From DATAPE01 sp034667525 (lineage in GTDB: Bacteria; Actinomycetota; CADDZG01; WHSQ01): a DNA stretch of 64,000 nt. The notes below the pieces were generated by a model. The model saw only the letters and a list, made by a program, of their open reading frames with translations. It did not search any database and had not been told where the DNA came from. Location of the stretch: assembly GCA_034667525.1 (NCBI GenBank), contig JAXDJO010000036.1, positions 62,001 through 126,000 on the forward strand, given 5' to 3'. This document shows, piece by piece, positions 49,725-58,233 of the stretch (within the stretch, counting starts at the first letter, position 1; the number at the start of each line of letters is the position of its first letter). Position numbers and translations under genes: made by a program.

Positions 49725-51041
49725 CTAGTCCCTCGTCCAGCCACGCGTCGCCTCTTCGACACGGGACCGCACTTCCGCCGGATCGATCTTGGTGGTTCGG
49801 TGCTCGCTCACGACCAACTCGCCGCCCACCATCACCCAGGCGACCGCGGTGGCTTGCATCGAGTACACGATCAGGCGGTCAAGCGTCGCCAGAGGATGGA
49901 GGGAGAGGTCGTTGAGGTCCCGCCCGACCAGATCCGCCCGGCGTCCAGGAGCGACCTCCCCCACCGCCAGACCGAGCAGGTCAGCTCCACCGGCAGTGCC
50001 CAGCCTGAACGCGGTTGCAGCATCGATCGCGCTGCCGTCGGTGGATAGCGCCTTGGCGAGCAGCGATCCCTGACGCATCTCATCGAAAACACTCTGGCGG
50101 TTGTTCGCGCATCCCCCATCGGGGCCCAGGCCAACGCGCATCCCTCGAGCCAGCATCTCCGGGAGCCGCGCAACGCCGTCACCAAGGAAAGCGTTGGCGC
50201 CGGGACAGTGGACAACCCCCGCCCCCGCATCCGCGAGAAGATCCAGCTCTTCATCGTCAACCCAAACGGTGTGCACGGTCACGAGGCGCCGATCGAGCAA
50301 ACCCTCGCGCGCGAGCAGCCGCACTGGAGTCGTGCCGTAGCGCGACATAATCTGTTCTCTCTCGTAGCTGGCCTCCGCAAGATGAAGATGACAGGGAACG
50401 TCCAGCTCTTCGGCTGCCTCCAGGGCCAAAGCGATCGTTGCAGGCGAAGCTGCGTGCAGTGAATGTGGAGCGGGTTGAACCGAAACGAGCGCGTCGCCTG
50501 CATATGTCTCAGCGAGGTCCTTCAAGCGCTGAACGGAAGTCGCCGCGTCTTCCCGGTATCGCGCGGGAGCCGCTGTCGCTGCGTCCAGATCGTAGAGCGC
50601 ACGCGCGAGAACCAACCTCACCCCGACGTCCTCCGCGGCCCGGATGACGGCTTCGGCATTCTCGTTACCTCCGTCATGGAGGTAGAAAAAGTCGACGGTT
50701 GTGGTTACTCCCGCCAGGACCGCCTCCGAGAATGCGAACAACGCACCGGCGTAGATACCGACCCGGTCAAGCCTTCCGGACAAGGGGTACAGAACGTCGT
50801 CTCGCCAGCTCGCAAAAGTGCGATCGTCCGCGAATCCCTTCAGCAAGTTCTGGAATGCATGTCCGTGGGCGTTGACGGTTCCGGGGACGATGGCGACCTC
50901 TCCCCAATCCTCCACGTTCGCGCCGGCAGGCGCTTCGGCGTGGGTGACGACCTCAAGGATCTGATCGCCCTCGAGGACTATCGATCGTCCCTCCTCGAAC
51001 GCGCCGTTGGTCCAGACCAGTGCTCCTCGAAGGACGCGCAT
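49725..51041 (-). CDS. Amidohydrolase, candidate formimidoylglutamate deiminase (HutF-like)
   Basis: 438 residues of the metal-dependent amidohydrolase superfamily. VPGTVNAHGHAFQNLLKG holds the first metal His pair (59 and 61); CHLHLAEASYERE, VTVHTVWVDDEE and GLGPDGGCANNRQSVFDEMR supply the later His and Asp ligands. In a hut locus this is the position expected for HutF, which deaminates formimidoylglutamate. The HAFQ motif favours HutF, but the GPDGGCANN segment resembles guanine/cytosine-type deaminases (ATZ/TRZ), so the role is provisional. The window has no HutG. The start follows TAAAGT by 6 nt and is divergent from hutH. Confidence 0.75.
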   Translation of the reverse strand: MRVLRGALVWTNGAFEEGRSIVLEGDQILEVVTHAEAPAGANVEDWGEVAIVPGTVNAHGHAFQNLLKGFADDRTFASWRDDVLYPLSGRLDRVGIYAGALFAFSEAVLAGVTTTVDFFYLHDGGNENAEAVIRAAEDVGVRLVLARALYDLDAATAAPARYREDAATSVQRLKDLAETYAGDALVSVQPAPHSLHAASPATIALALEAAEELDVPCHLHLAEASYEREQIMSRYGTTPVRLLAREGLLDRRLVTVHTVWVDDEELDLLADAGAGVVHCPGANAFLGDGVARLPEMLARGMRVGLGPDGGCANNRQSVFDEMRQGSLLAKALSTDGSAIDAATAFRLGTAGGADLLGLAVGEVAPGRRADLVGRDLNDLSLHPLATLDRLIVYSMQATAVAWVMVGGELVVSEHRTTKIDPAEVRSRVEEATRGWTRD

Positions 51042-51047
51042 CGCCAG

Positions 51048-51057
51048 ACTTTAGAGT
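51048..51057. promoter_or_regulatory. Overlapping divergent -10 boxes (HutF-like / hutH)
   Basis: ACTTTAGAGT contains TAAAGT on the minus strand (51053-51048, 6 nt before ATG 51041) and TAGAGT on the plus strand (51052-51057, 6 nt before ATG 51064). They share two bases in a 22-bp intergenic region. Confidence 0.6.
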
Positions 51058-51063
51058 GCCCGG

Positions 51064-52593
51064 ATGCCAGTTCGCATCGGGGAGCCCCTTACCTTCGAAG
51101 ATGTAGTGAACGTTGCCGCAGGGGGCGAGAAAGTCGAGCTCTCGGATCCGGCTCGCGCACGGATCATCCGAGCAAGAGCCGTGGTCGAGGATTCGGTTGC
51201 TTCTGGCAGCACGGTCTACGGCGTTACGACCGGTTTTGGAGGACTGGCGGACGTGCGCATCGATCCCGGCGAGGCCGCACGCTTGCAGCAGGACATCGTC
51301 AGATCTCACGCAACCGCAGTGGGGCCCACTCTTTCGACGGAAATGGTTCGCGCGATGTTGCTGCTGAAGGCTCGCACCTTTGGGTTTGGGATCTCCGGCA
51401 TCCGTGCAGAGGTGCTCGAGACCATCCTCGCCTTTCTCAATCTGGGCATCCACCCGGTGGTGCCGTCGCAGGGCTCCCTGGGCGCGTCGGGAGACCTGGC
51501 TCAACTCGCACATCTGGCCCTGCCATTGCTGGGGGAAGGCAAGGTCGAGCATCAGGGACGGATCGTCGACGCGGGTCAAGCACTGCAGAGCGCAGGCATC
51601 AAACCCCTCGAGCTGTCCTACAAGGAGGGTCTCGCGCTGGTAAACGGAACGGAGGGGATGCTCGCCATCGGCATCCTCACGCTGACGGGGGCCGAAGTGC
51701 TGGCGCGCACCGCCGACATCACCGGAGCGATGACGCTGGAGGCGTGCCTCGGTACGGATCGCGCGTTCGATGAGCGATTGATCGAGCTACGCCAGCATCA
51801 AGGTTCGAGGATTGTTGCCTCCAATCTTCGTCTCTTGCTGTCCGGTAGCGAGATCGTCCAATCCCATCGCGAGTCAGGCCACCTCGTGCAGGACGCCTAC
51901 TCGCTTCGTTGCATCCCGCAGGTCCACGGCGCCTACCGAGACGGTATTGCTTACGTGCGTTCCATCCTGCAGGCCGAGATCGAGTCCGCGGTGGACAATC
52001 CCGTCGTTCTCGTCGAAACAGCAGAGCTGCGTTCTGCCGGCAACTTCCACGGTGAATCGCTGGCGATCGGGCTGGATCACCTCGCACTTTGCCTCGCCGG
52101 ATACGGGACCATCGCCGAGCGTCGGGTTGCGCGGCTGGTCGATCCCAACCTGAACAACGGGCTACCCGCGTTTCTAACGGAAGATGCCGGGCGTCGCTCC
52201 GGCTTCATGCTCGCCCACTACACCGCCGCGTCTCTCGTGGCCGAGAACCGCAGTCTCATGTTCCCGGTGTCTTCAGATTCCATAACAACCTCGGCGGGCC
52301 AGGAAGACCATGTCAGTATGGGTTTCACCGCAGCCCGGAAGGCCGCCACGGTGCTCGTCAACGCACAACACGTCATCGCCATCGAAGCTCTGGGCGGGGC
52401 TCAGGGACTCGACCTGCGCGGCCCCCTGAAACCAGCAGCAGCAACAGGCGCAGCGCTGGATGTCGTGCGGGGGTTGTCACCCTTTCTCGATGCAGACCGG
52501 CCCCTGTCTGACGACATCGGCGCGGTCGCGCAGTCCATCGCCGCAGGAGACTTCGCAGCTGCCGTCGAGAACGTCGCCGGCCCCCTCACATAG
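51064..52593 (+). CDS. hutH: Histidine ammonia-lyase
   Basis: 509 residues. The Ala-Ser-Gly at 141-143 (GSLGASGDLAQLAHLAL) forms the MIO electrophile; Tyr53 lies in VYGVTTGFGGL. YSLRCIPQVHGAYRD and NLNNGLPAFLT are conserved in the lyase family. It removes ammonia from histidine to give urocanate, the first step of the pathway. QEDHVSMG near residue 415 fits histidine rather than phenylalanine lyases. Start set by a leaderless box 6 nt upstream. Confidence 0.95.
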   Translation: MPVRIGEPLTFEDVVNVAAGGEKVELSDPARARIIRARAVVEDSVASGSTVYGVTTGFGGLADVRIDPGEAARLQQDIVRSHATAVGPTLSTEMVRAMLLLKARTFGFGISGIRAEVLETILAFLNLGIHPVVPSQGSLGASGDLAQLAHLALPLLGEGKVEHQGRIVDAGQALQSAGIKPLELSYKEGLALVNGTEGMLAIGILTLTGAEVLARTADITGAMTLEACLGTDRAFDERLIELRQHQGSRIVASNLRLLLSGSEIVQSHRESGHLVQDAYSLRCIPQVHGAYRDGIAYVRSILQAEIESAVDNPVVLVETAELRSAGNFHGESLAIGLDHLALCLAGYGTIAERRVARLVDPNLNNGLPAFLTEDAGRRSGFMLAHYTAASLVAENRSLMFPVSSDSITTSAGQEDHVSMGFTAARKAATVLVNAQHVIAIEALGGAQGLDLRGPLKPAAATGAALDVVRGLSPFLDADRPLSDDIGAVAQSIAAGDFAAAVENVAGPLT

Positions 52594-52618
52594 AGACGGG
52601 GGGATTCACCCCGTTCTC
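52593..52618 (+). terminator. Possible terminator after hutH
   Basis: GAGACGGGG pairs with CCCCGTTCTC (one bulged T) around a 7-nt loop, starting at the stop codon of hutH. It lies between convergent genes and has no long T-tract. Confidence 0.45.
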
Positions 52619-52659
52619 CATGCACCGCAACAGGTCCTATAGGGGACTGCATCGCGCCC

Positions 52660-53910
52660 TCAGTCCGCCGCCGTGATCCTCCACCGGGCTGAATCCGCAA
52701 CATGCACGAGGCGACCCCCGCAGATGACCGCAGCAACAGGATCGATATCGGGCCTGTAGGCGATCATGTCAAAGCTCGGCGCGTCCAGCAGCACAAGGTC
52801 CGCCCGATACCCCGGTTGCAGCCGCCCCACGTTGTCGTCCAAACCGAGGACGTAGGCGGCGTTGACGGTGGCCGCCGCCAACGCCTCGTTGGGGCGGAAG
52901 CCGTAGATGCGACAGGCAAGGGCGATGACGAAAGGCATCGAGTGGATCGGCGACGTCCCCGGATTGAGGTCGCTTCCCAACGCCACGATCGCTCCGCTCT
53001 CGATGAGATCGCGAGCAGGCGGCTTCTTAGCCTGACGGAGGGTGAAGGTTGCGCCTGGCAACAACACGGCAGCAGTATCACTCCCTGCGAGATCCCCGAC
53101 AGCGTCACGGGATGTGTGATTGAGATGATCGGCGGACCGGAATCCCCAGCGCGCGGCGAAAGCAGCGGCCTGACCGTCCTCGAGCTGGTCGGCATGAACA
53201 CGCATGCGTAAGCCGAGGCTCTGCGCGACCCCTGCCAAACGGGCTGCATGCTCGAGGCCGAAAGCGATCGACTCGACATAGAGATCGCAGGCGGTCACCA
53301 AGCCCAGCTCGGCTGCCGCCGGAAGGAGCTGCTCGGCGGCCTCACCGACCCACTCCCCCGCCGACTTGCCATGTGGGATCGCGTGTGCCGCCAGGCACGT
53401 CGCAACGACCGTTTGAGGAACGCTTTCCGCAAGCCGCCGAGCCAGCCGCAGTTGGCGGAGCTCCGCCTCGACCGAGAGACCGTAGCCCGACTTCGTCTCG
53501 AAGGTAGTAGTGCCGTGGGCCAGCATCGAAAGAGCGAGCGTCCTGGAAAAATCGAAGACCTCGTCATCGCTTGCGTCCGCCAGCATCTTCGCGGATCGAT
53601 AGATGCCGCCCTCTTGCGAGTGGAGAGTCTCGTATCGGACCCCGGACAGACGCGCGGCATCTTCGTCTCCACGCCATCCGTAGAAAGGCAGGTGCGTGTG
53701 GGGATCCACGAACCCGGGCACCACCGTGCAGTTCGAGCCATCGATCTGAATGTCGTCTTCCTGGATGTCCTGACCCTGAGCGATGAGCGGACCCTCGCAA
53801 CGTATCGATGCCGAGTCCAGCACCTGGAGACGTTCGCTTACGTCTCCCCGCAAAGGGCCCTCCCCGGAGAAAGTAACGACCCGCGCATTGCGGACGGCGA
53901 TCGAATTCAA
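52660..53910 (-). CDS. hutI: Imidazolonepropionase
   Basis: 416 residues of the amidohydrolase superfamily. The metal-binding pair is His71/His73 in VDPHTHLPFYGWR; FETKSGYGLSVEAELRQLRLAR, CDLYVESIAFG, RMRVHADQLED, SADHLNHTS and ALGSDLNPGTSPIHSMPFV are the HutI pattern, including the ligand His and Asp. It hydrolyses 4-imidazolone-5-propionate to formimidoylglutamate, step three of the pathway. The TTG start overlaps the stop of the upstream MBL gene (TTGA). It is convergent with hutH. Confidence 0.92.
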   Translation of the reverse strand: MNSIAVRNARVVTFSGEGPLRGDVSERLQVLDSASIRCEGPLIAQGQDIQEDDIQIDGSNCTVVPGFVDPHTHLPFYGWRGDEDAARLSGVRYETLHSQEGGIYRSAKMLADASDDEVFDFSRTLALSMLAHGTTTFETKSGYGLSVEAELRQLRLARRLAESVPQTVVATCLAAHAIPHGKSAGEWVGEAAEQLLPAAAELGLVTACDLYVESIAFGLEHAARLAGVAQSLGLRMRVHADQLEDGQAAAFAARWGFRSADHLNHTSRDAVGDLAGSDTAAVLLPGATFTLRQAKKPPARDLIESGAIVALGSDLNPGTSPIHSMPFVIALACRIYGFRPNEALAAATVNAAYVLGLDDNVGRLQPGYRADLVLLDAPSFDMIAYRPDIDPVAAVICGGRLVHVADSARWRITAAD

Positions 53911-54935
53911 GAGCTTTCCTCATCCTGCTGCCTTCGGCGGATCTTGACGTAGGCGAACGAGCCGTCATCTCGCGCTACTCGATCTACCTCGCCCCGCAGG
54001 CGCAGATAAATAAGGTGGGCGATCGCTTCACCAACGGCGAGCCGCCGTTGGAAATCGAACAGCTCCGGACCGAATACATCGTTGGTGATCTCATCGACGG
54101 TGCGGGGCTCGTAACGGATCACCTGCAGGATCGAGCCCAACCTTCGCTCGTGGTGTTTCGCGATCACCGACGCTCGTGCGGTCCCCTCATCGAACGGCCT
54201 GCCATGACCAGGAAGCACCAGTGCAGGGTTGAGAGCAGCCACCTTCTCGAGCGATCCGAGGTAATCACCCAAAGGATCCGCCTCTCCTTCCGCGTGGAAA
54301 TCGATATGTGGGGTGACGGTGGGAAGGAGATGGTCGCCCGATAGGAGTAATCCATCGGCCTCGCTGAACAGACATATGTGCGACGGCGAATGACCCGGCG
54401 TGTGGATGAGCGTCCACGATCTGCCACCACATCGAAACCCCTCGCCGTCCCGCACCGGCGTCGTCGCATCAACCACAGCCGATACGTACGCCCGCCAGTC
54501 CTCGAAAGCGGTTAGCTCGCCCAACTCCCCTGGGGGAACTCCATGCTTTGCGAGCATCTGCGCCAGCTTCCTCGCTGCCGCTGCGGGCTCTCGATAAGCC
54601 TCGAGCTCGTGATGGCTCCTTTCGTGCATCATCAGATCGGCCCCCGTGGCCTCCACGAACCGGCCCGCCATGCCGTAGTGATCGACGTGGGGATGCGTGA
54701 CCACAAGACGCGTCACCTGTTCGGGGCCGACATCACAGGCCCGCAGGGAGGCCTCCAGCTCACCCCAACCCTGATCCGGGTCCACATCAGGTTCGAAGAT
54801 GCCGCAGTCGACGAGAGTGCAGCCGTCGGCGTCGGCCAGCAGGTAGGCGTTAACCCGCCGGAGACCCGGGAAAGGCAGGGGAAGAACCAGCCGGAAGATC
54901 CCGGCCGCGGGTTCAAGCCTGCGATGATCGATCAC
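53907..54935 (-). CDS. MBL-fold metallo-hydrolase
   Basis: 342 residues. THPHVDHYGMAG supplies the first ligand set; HTPGHSPSHICL, SGDHLLPTVTPH and VLPGHGRPFDEG give the rest. The C-terminal 80 residues (PRTVDEITNDVFGPEL to EVDRVARDDGSFAYVKI) resemble the winged-helix extension of LACTB2-like hydrolases, some of which are nucleases (family knowledge). It is translationally coupled to hutI, so a link to histidine breakdown is possible, but the family fit does not show one. GTG start at 54935. Confidence 0.87.
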   Translation of the reverse strand: MIDHRRLEPAAGIFRLVLPLPFPGLRRVNAYLLADADGCTLVDCGIFEPDVDPDQGWGELEASLRACDVGPEQVTRLVVTHPHVDHYGMAGRFVEATGADLMMHERSHHELEAYREPAAAARKLAQMLAKHGVPPGELGELTAFEDWRAYVSAVVDATTPVRDGEGFRCGGRSWTLIHTPGHSPSHICLFSEADGLLLSGDHLLPTVTPHIDFHAEGEADPLGDYLGSLEKVAALNPALVLPGHGRPFDEGTARASVIAKHHERRLGSILQVIRYEPRTVDEITNDVFGPELFDFQRRLAVGEAIAHLIYLRLRGEVDRVARDDGSFAYVKIRRRQQDEESS

Positions 54936-54951
54936 CGGGATCTATTCGGGG

Positions 54952-55161
54952 CTATTCGTGGATCTGTTCCTTGATCACGAATGACACCCGCACCAGCACG
55001 CGATACAGCACCTCGCCGTCATCGACCGTGCCCTCTATCCGTTCTACCTCGAAGGACGTCAACCCTTTGAGGGTCAGAGATGCCCGATGGACTGCTTCGG
55101 CCACAGCATGCTCGATCGTTGGACCGGTTGCGGTGAGGTCGATCGACTTCTCGACGGCCAT
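54952..55161 (-). CDS. Dodecin family flavin-binding protein
   Basis: 69 residues, the usual size. SIDLTATGPTIEHAVAEAVHRASLTLKGLTSFEVERIEGTVDD matches the dodecin beta-alpha-beta-beta fold; VLYRVLVRVSFVIKE follows. Dodecins form 12-mers that store or buffer flavins or coenzyme A. The start is fixed by TACCGT 7 nt upstream. Confidence 0.92.
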   Translation of the reverse strand: MAVEKSIDLTATGPTIEHAVAEAVHRASLTLKGLTSFEVERIEGTVDDGEVLYRVLVRVSFVIKEQIHE

Positions 55162-55168
55162 CGAGCGG

Positions 55169-55174
55169 ACGGTA
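55169..55174 (-). promoter_or_regulatory. Leaderless -10 box for the dodecin gene
   Basis: TACCGT on the minus strand, 7 nt before the ATG at 55161. Confidence 0.45.
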
Positions 55175-55189
55175 CCGGCTCTTCGGCGC

Positions 55190-55633
55190 CTAGACCTTGC
55201 TGCTTGTCTTGCGAGCGGCGCGCAGACTGCGCGCTTGAGCCTTGCGCGCTGCAGCCGAACCCGAGGCCCGGGCCTGCTTCACCGCCATGCGGCCTTGCGC
55301 CCGAGTGGTGGTCGATGACGCCTGCGCTGCGTTGCGAGTGGCGTCGGCCGCCTTGCGAGCACTGACGCGTGCGCGCTTCATCTCTTTTGAGTTCGCAACG
55401 CTCTTGGCCCGCCGACGGCTGACTTTCACAGCCGTCTTTGCCAGATCCTGAACCGCGGCCTGTGTCTTCTGGCGTTGCTTGCGGACCTTCTTCGCGTCGC
55501 GAGTGCCGGCGACATCCTTCGCCGTCTTGCGAGCGGTCTCTGCTGCCTTCTTTCCGACACTCTGGAAGTCACGGGCCGCCTGGACCAGTTGCTTGCGAGC
55601 AACGGTTGCAGGAGACGCTTTCCTTCTAAACAT
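55190..55633 (-). CDS. Lys/Ala/Arg-rich histone H1-like protein
   Basis: 147 residues, strongly basic and without aromatic residues except near the N-terminus. It consists of repeated A-K-R stretches such as KKAAETARKTAKDVAG and RKAQARSLRAARKTSSKV. The composition is like the C-terminal tails of histone H1 and bacterial H1-like nucleoid proteins, so a DNA- or RNA-binding role is plausible but inferred from composition only. GGGAGG lies 5 nt before the ATG. It is followed on the same strand by dodecin. Confidence 0.7.
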   Translation of the reverse strand: MFRRKASPATVARKQLVQAARDFQSVGKKAAETARKTAKDVAGTRDAKKVRKQRQKTQAAVQDLAKTAVKVSRRRAKSVANSKEMKRARVSARKAADATRNAAQASSTTTRAQGRMAVKQARASGSAAARKAQARSLRAARKTSSKV

Positions 55634-55698
55634 GGGATCCTCCCTCTATTAGCTCTGGAACCAGAGACTACCCGCTCGCCGCTTTGCACCAGACCCGC

Positions 55699-56160
55699 TC
55701 AATCGCCGTCGACGGCCTCTGACGGATCGGCAGCGGGCATCTGAAGTCCCACACGGGTGAACAAAGCCTTTACCTGATCCGCACGCCACCCTCGGTCGAG
55801 CAATTCCTCGACAAGAGGTGCAGCCACGCTGCCCAGATCCTCCTCTTCGAACGACTCGTAGCCGTCGAGGAATCCGCGCGCGTAGTCCCATGAGACGTAT
55901 TCCTCAGGATCGGGGTCGTACGCAGGTTCGTGAACGGGGGATTCTCCCCGGTCGAGCAATTGCTGGAGGTTGCCTTCAAGAAGATCCCAGGTGAGGTAAT
56001 GGTCCTCTTCACAATCGGGGCAGAAGAAGACCGCGCCCTTGAGCCCACGGCCCCCGAGCATCTCTCGCAACGCCCTTACGTCAACTAGATCTTGGCGGAG
56101 AAGATCCCTCTCATCTTCGTCGAGGGGGGCGTCCTCCCGGGGTTCGTCTTCCTCATCCAT
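55699..56160 (-). CDS. DUF5319 family protein
   Basis: 153 residues, very acidic. DEDERDLLRQDLVDVRALREMLGGRGLKGAVFFCPDCEEDHYLTWDLLEGNLQQLLD and VHEPAYDPDPEEYVSWDYARGFLDGY are the DUF5319 signature, an actinobacterial family with a CxxC. Role unknown. I start at the ATG at 56160, which has TACGAT 6 nt upstream; the frame opens earlier but antisense to the prepilin peptidase. Confidence 0.9.
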   Translation of the reverse strand: MDEEDEPREDAPLDEDERDLLRQDLVDVRALREMLGGRGLKGAVFFCPDCEEDHYLTWDLLEGNLQQLLDRGESPVHEPAYDPDPEEYVSWDYARGFLDGYESFEEEDLGSVAAPLVEELLDRGWRADQVKALFTRVGLQMPAADPSEAVDGD

Positions 56161-56166
56161 GTGCCT

Positions 56167-56172
56167 ATCGTA
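56167..56172 (-). promoter_or_regulatory. Leaderless -10 box for the DUF5319 gene
   Basis: TACGAT on the minus strand, 6 nt before the ATG at 56160, in the 28-bp gap after the prepilin peptidase gene. Confidence 0.45.
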
Positions 56173-56188
56173 AGCGTGTCCCCATCCG

Positions 56189-56956
56189 CTAGCCCAGGTA
56201 GGCGGCCAGGATCTCGTGGCCGAGGAAGACCGCCACCACGGTGCCCAGGGCGAGGAACGGCCCAAAGGGGACTTGCATCTTGCGGCCGCCACCCGTCATC
56301 GCCATCACGATCACGCCGATCACTCCTCCCAAGACGAACGACAGGAACATGCCGGTTACTACAACGCCCCAACCGTCCAGATACCCGAGGAACATCCCCA
56401 ACAGGAACGACAGCTTCACGTCGCCCCCACCCATGCCGGCGGGATAGATAAACGCAACCACGAACAGGAAGCCGCCGAAGATCACCGCGCCCACCGCCGC
56501 ATGCAGAAGTGCCATGGGATACCCGCGGACCACCGCTGCGATCCCCAGACCGGCCGCGCCCAGGAGGAGAGATGGAAAGACCACGCGGTCGGGCAGCAGT
56601 TTGTGTTCCAGGTCGATCATCGAGAGAACGAGCAGCACCCAGAAGAACAACGCATACACGACAGTTTCTAGATGCCAGCCGAATTTCCATGCCGACAGCC
56701 CGAACAACACCGCCGCAGCGAGCTCGACCAGCGGATAGCGCAGACCGATGCGCTCACCACACTGACTACAGCGTGGCCTGGCTAAGCGTGCGAGGGGGAG
56801 GTTTTCAATGAAGCTGCTGGCGGCGTGGCAATGAGAGCAGCGGTTCCAGCCCCCGAAGATCGCTTCCCGTGCGGGGATCTGGACAACGGCGACGGCGGCC
56901 AGACGGCCACAGAGCAAGCCGGCGATGACGGCGACCGCAACCAGATAAGCACTCAC
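56189..56956 (-). CDS. Prepilin peptidase (A24 family)
   Basis: 255 residues with about eight membrane helices. The N-terminal cytoplasmic loop has CxxC pairs at Cys40/43 and Cys63/66, as in the PilD methylase domain. The catalytic aspartates are Asp115 (SMIDLEHKLLPD) and Asp179 (GMGGGDVKLSFLLG). It cleaves and probably N-methylates type IV pilin-like precursors. No pilin or assembly gene is in the window. A response regulator gene lies 39 nt upstream. GTG start. Confidence 0.93.
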   Translation of the reverse strand: MSAYLVAVAVIAGLLCGRLAAVAVVQIPAREAIFGGWNRCSHCHAASSFIENLPLARLARPRCSQCGERIGLRYPLVELAAAVLFGLSAWKFGWHLETVVYALFFWVLLVLSMIDLEHKLLPDRVVFPSLLLGAAGLGIAAVVRGYPMALLHAAVGAVIFGGFLFVVAFIYPAGMGGGDVKLSFLLGMFLGYLDGWGVVVTGMFLSFVLGGVIGVIVMAMTGGGRKMQVPFGPFLALGTVVAVFLGHEILAAYLG

Positions 56957-56995
56957 GCGCCAGCCCTGACGGTCACCGAGAAAGGAGCCGAGCTG

Positions 56996-57367
56996 TTACG
57001 AGGGCCGGCCGATACGAGATTCGATCTGCGTTATGAAAACCTTCGCGTCGAATGGCTTCATGATGACGTTCTCCGATCCGACCCGTTCATCGAATACCTC
57101 GTGCGCGTCGGACTTTCCAGTGACGACCATGATCGGGATGCCCGCCGTTGCCGGATGCTCTTTCATCTCGTCGAACATCTTTCCGCCGGAGACGTCGGGC
57201 ATCATCAGATCGAGCAGTATGAGGTCCGGCTTACGGAACTCGGCCTTGGTCAGTCCCTCGAGCCCATCACGCGCTTCGACCACTTCGTAACCCTGTGACT
57301 CGAGGATGAACTTCTCCAGGCCCCTGACTGCTTCTTCATCCTCAACTATCAATACTTTCTTAGGCAT
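56996..57367 (-). CDS. Single-domain response regulator (CheY-like)
   Basis: 123 residues, receiver domain only: acidic pocket Glu9/Asp10 (IVEDEEAVRG), phosphorylated Asp53 (LLDLMMPDVSGGKMF), Thr82 and Lys103 (VIMKPFD). There is no output domain, so it would act by protein-protein contact. The gene starts 14 nt after folP. I use the ATG before KKVLIVED; an earlier GTG would add 8 residues overlapping folP. A link to the orphan kinase at 40681 is possible but not shown. Confidence 0.92.
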   Translation of the reverse strand: MPKKVLIVEDEEAVRGLEKFILESQGYEVVEARDGLEGLTKAEFRKPDLILLDLMMPDVSGGKMFDEMKEHPATAGIPIMVVTGKSDAHEVFDERVGSENVIMKPFDAKVFITQIESRIGRPS

Positions 57368-57381
57368 GAGGGGATTATCGA

Positions 57382-58233
57382 CTATTCCCACAATCCCCGT
57401 ACGGGAGCTTTGGGCCGGGCCTTACCGAGCACAGCCTCCACCATCTGCACAGTCCGTACGGAGGCCTGGACGTCGTGCACTCGAACGATCGACGCTCCGG
57501 AAGCCACCGACAGCGCCACGAGCGCCAGGCTTCCTTCAAGCCTCTCGGCGAGTGGCAGAGCAAGGGTTTCTCCGACGATGTCTTTGCGCGACGCGGCAAC
57601 CAGAACCGGAAGTCCAGCTTGGACCAGCTCCGGGAGCCTGCGCATTAGCTCGAGCGACTGAAATGAGTTCTTGCCGAAGTCGAGGCCGGGGTCGACCACC
57701 ATCTGCTCCCGCCGCACCCCTGCTCGCTCGGCCTGTTCTCGCAACGACTCCCACCCCGCGAGCACGGCGTCCACCACGTCCGCGTAGCGTGGGTGACGGG
57801 GCCGCCCCCGTATCTGGCCGCCGTTATGCATCAGCACTAGGCCCGCACCGGTTCCGGCACACACCTCGGCGAGACCCTCCTGTTTCAGCGCCGTCACATC
57901 GTTGATCATCCCGGCCCCCGCTTCGATCGCGGCCGCGGCGACCCGGGGTGACGATGTCTCCACGGAGATGGGGACTCGTCCGGCTACGGCTTCCACCAGG
58001 GGCAGGAGCCTGTTGAGTTCCTCGGCGGGCTCCACCATCTCGCCGGGACCTGCCCGGACAGCACCGATGTCGAGAACGTCCGCCCCTTCCTCGACCAATC
58101 GAAGTGAATGGTCGATCGCATCTTCGAGACGCATCCTTCCTCCGTCGTAGAAGGAGTCGGGGGTGCGGTTGACTATGCCCATGACCAGGCAGCGGTCAGT
58201 CGCGATCGACGTTCCGGCAAGCTCGAGCTTCAC
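57382..58233 (-). CDS. folP: Dihydropteroate synthase-like protein (FolP family)
   Basis: 283 residues. MGIVNRTPDSFYDGG, VDPGLDFGKNSFQSLELMR, VLVAASRKDIVGE and GASIVRVHDVQ are the FolP pattern. DHPS condenses p-aminobenzoate with the pterin pyrophosphate in folate synthesis. The second pterin loop reads DIGAVRAGPGE rather than the usual GGESTRPG, and VETSSP has Glu where DHPS has Asp. It may be a FolP2-like paralogue with an altered role. The start follows the EamA stop directly. Confidence 0.8.
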   Translation of the reverse strand: MKLELAGTSIATDRCLVMGIVNRTPDSFYDGGRMRLEDAIDHSLRLVEEGADVLDIGAVRAGPGEMVEPAEELNRLLPLVEAVAGRVPISVETSSPRVAAAAIEAGAGMINDVTALKQEGLAEVCAGTGAGLVLMHNGGQIRGRPRHPRYADVVDAVLAGWESLREQAERAGVRREQMVVDPGLDFGKNSFQSLELMRRLPELVQAGLPVLVAASRKDIVGETLALPLAERLEGSLALVALSVASGASIVRVHDVQASVRTVQMVEAVLGKARPKAPVRGLWE

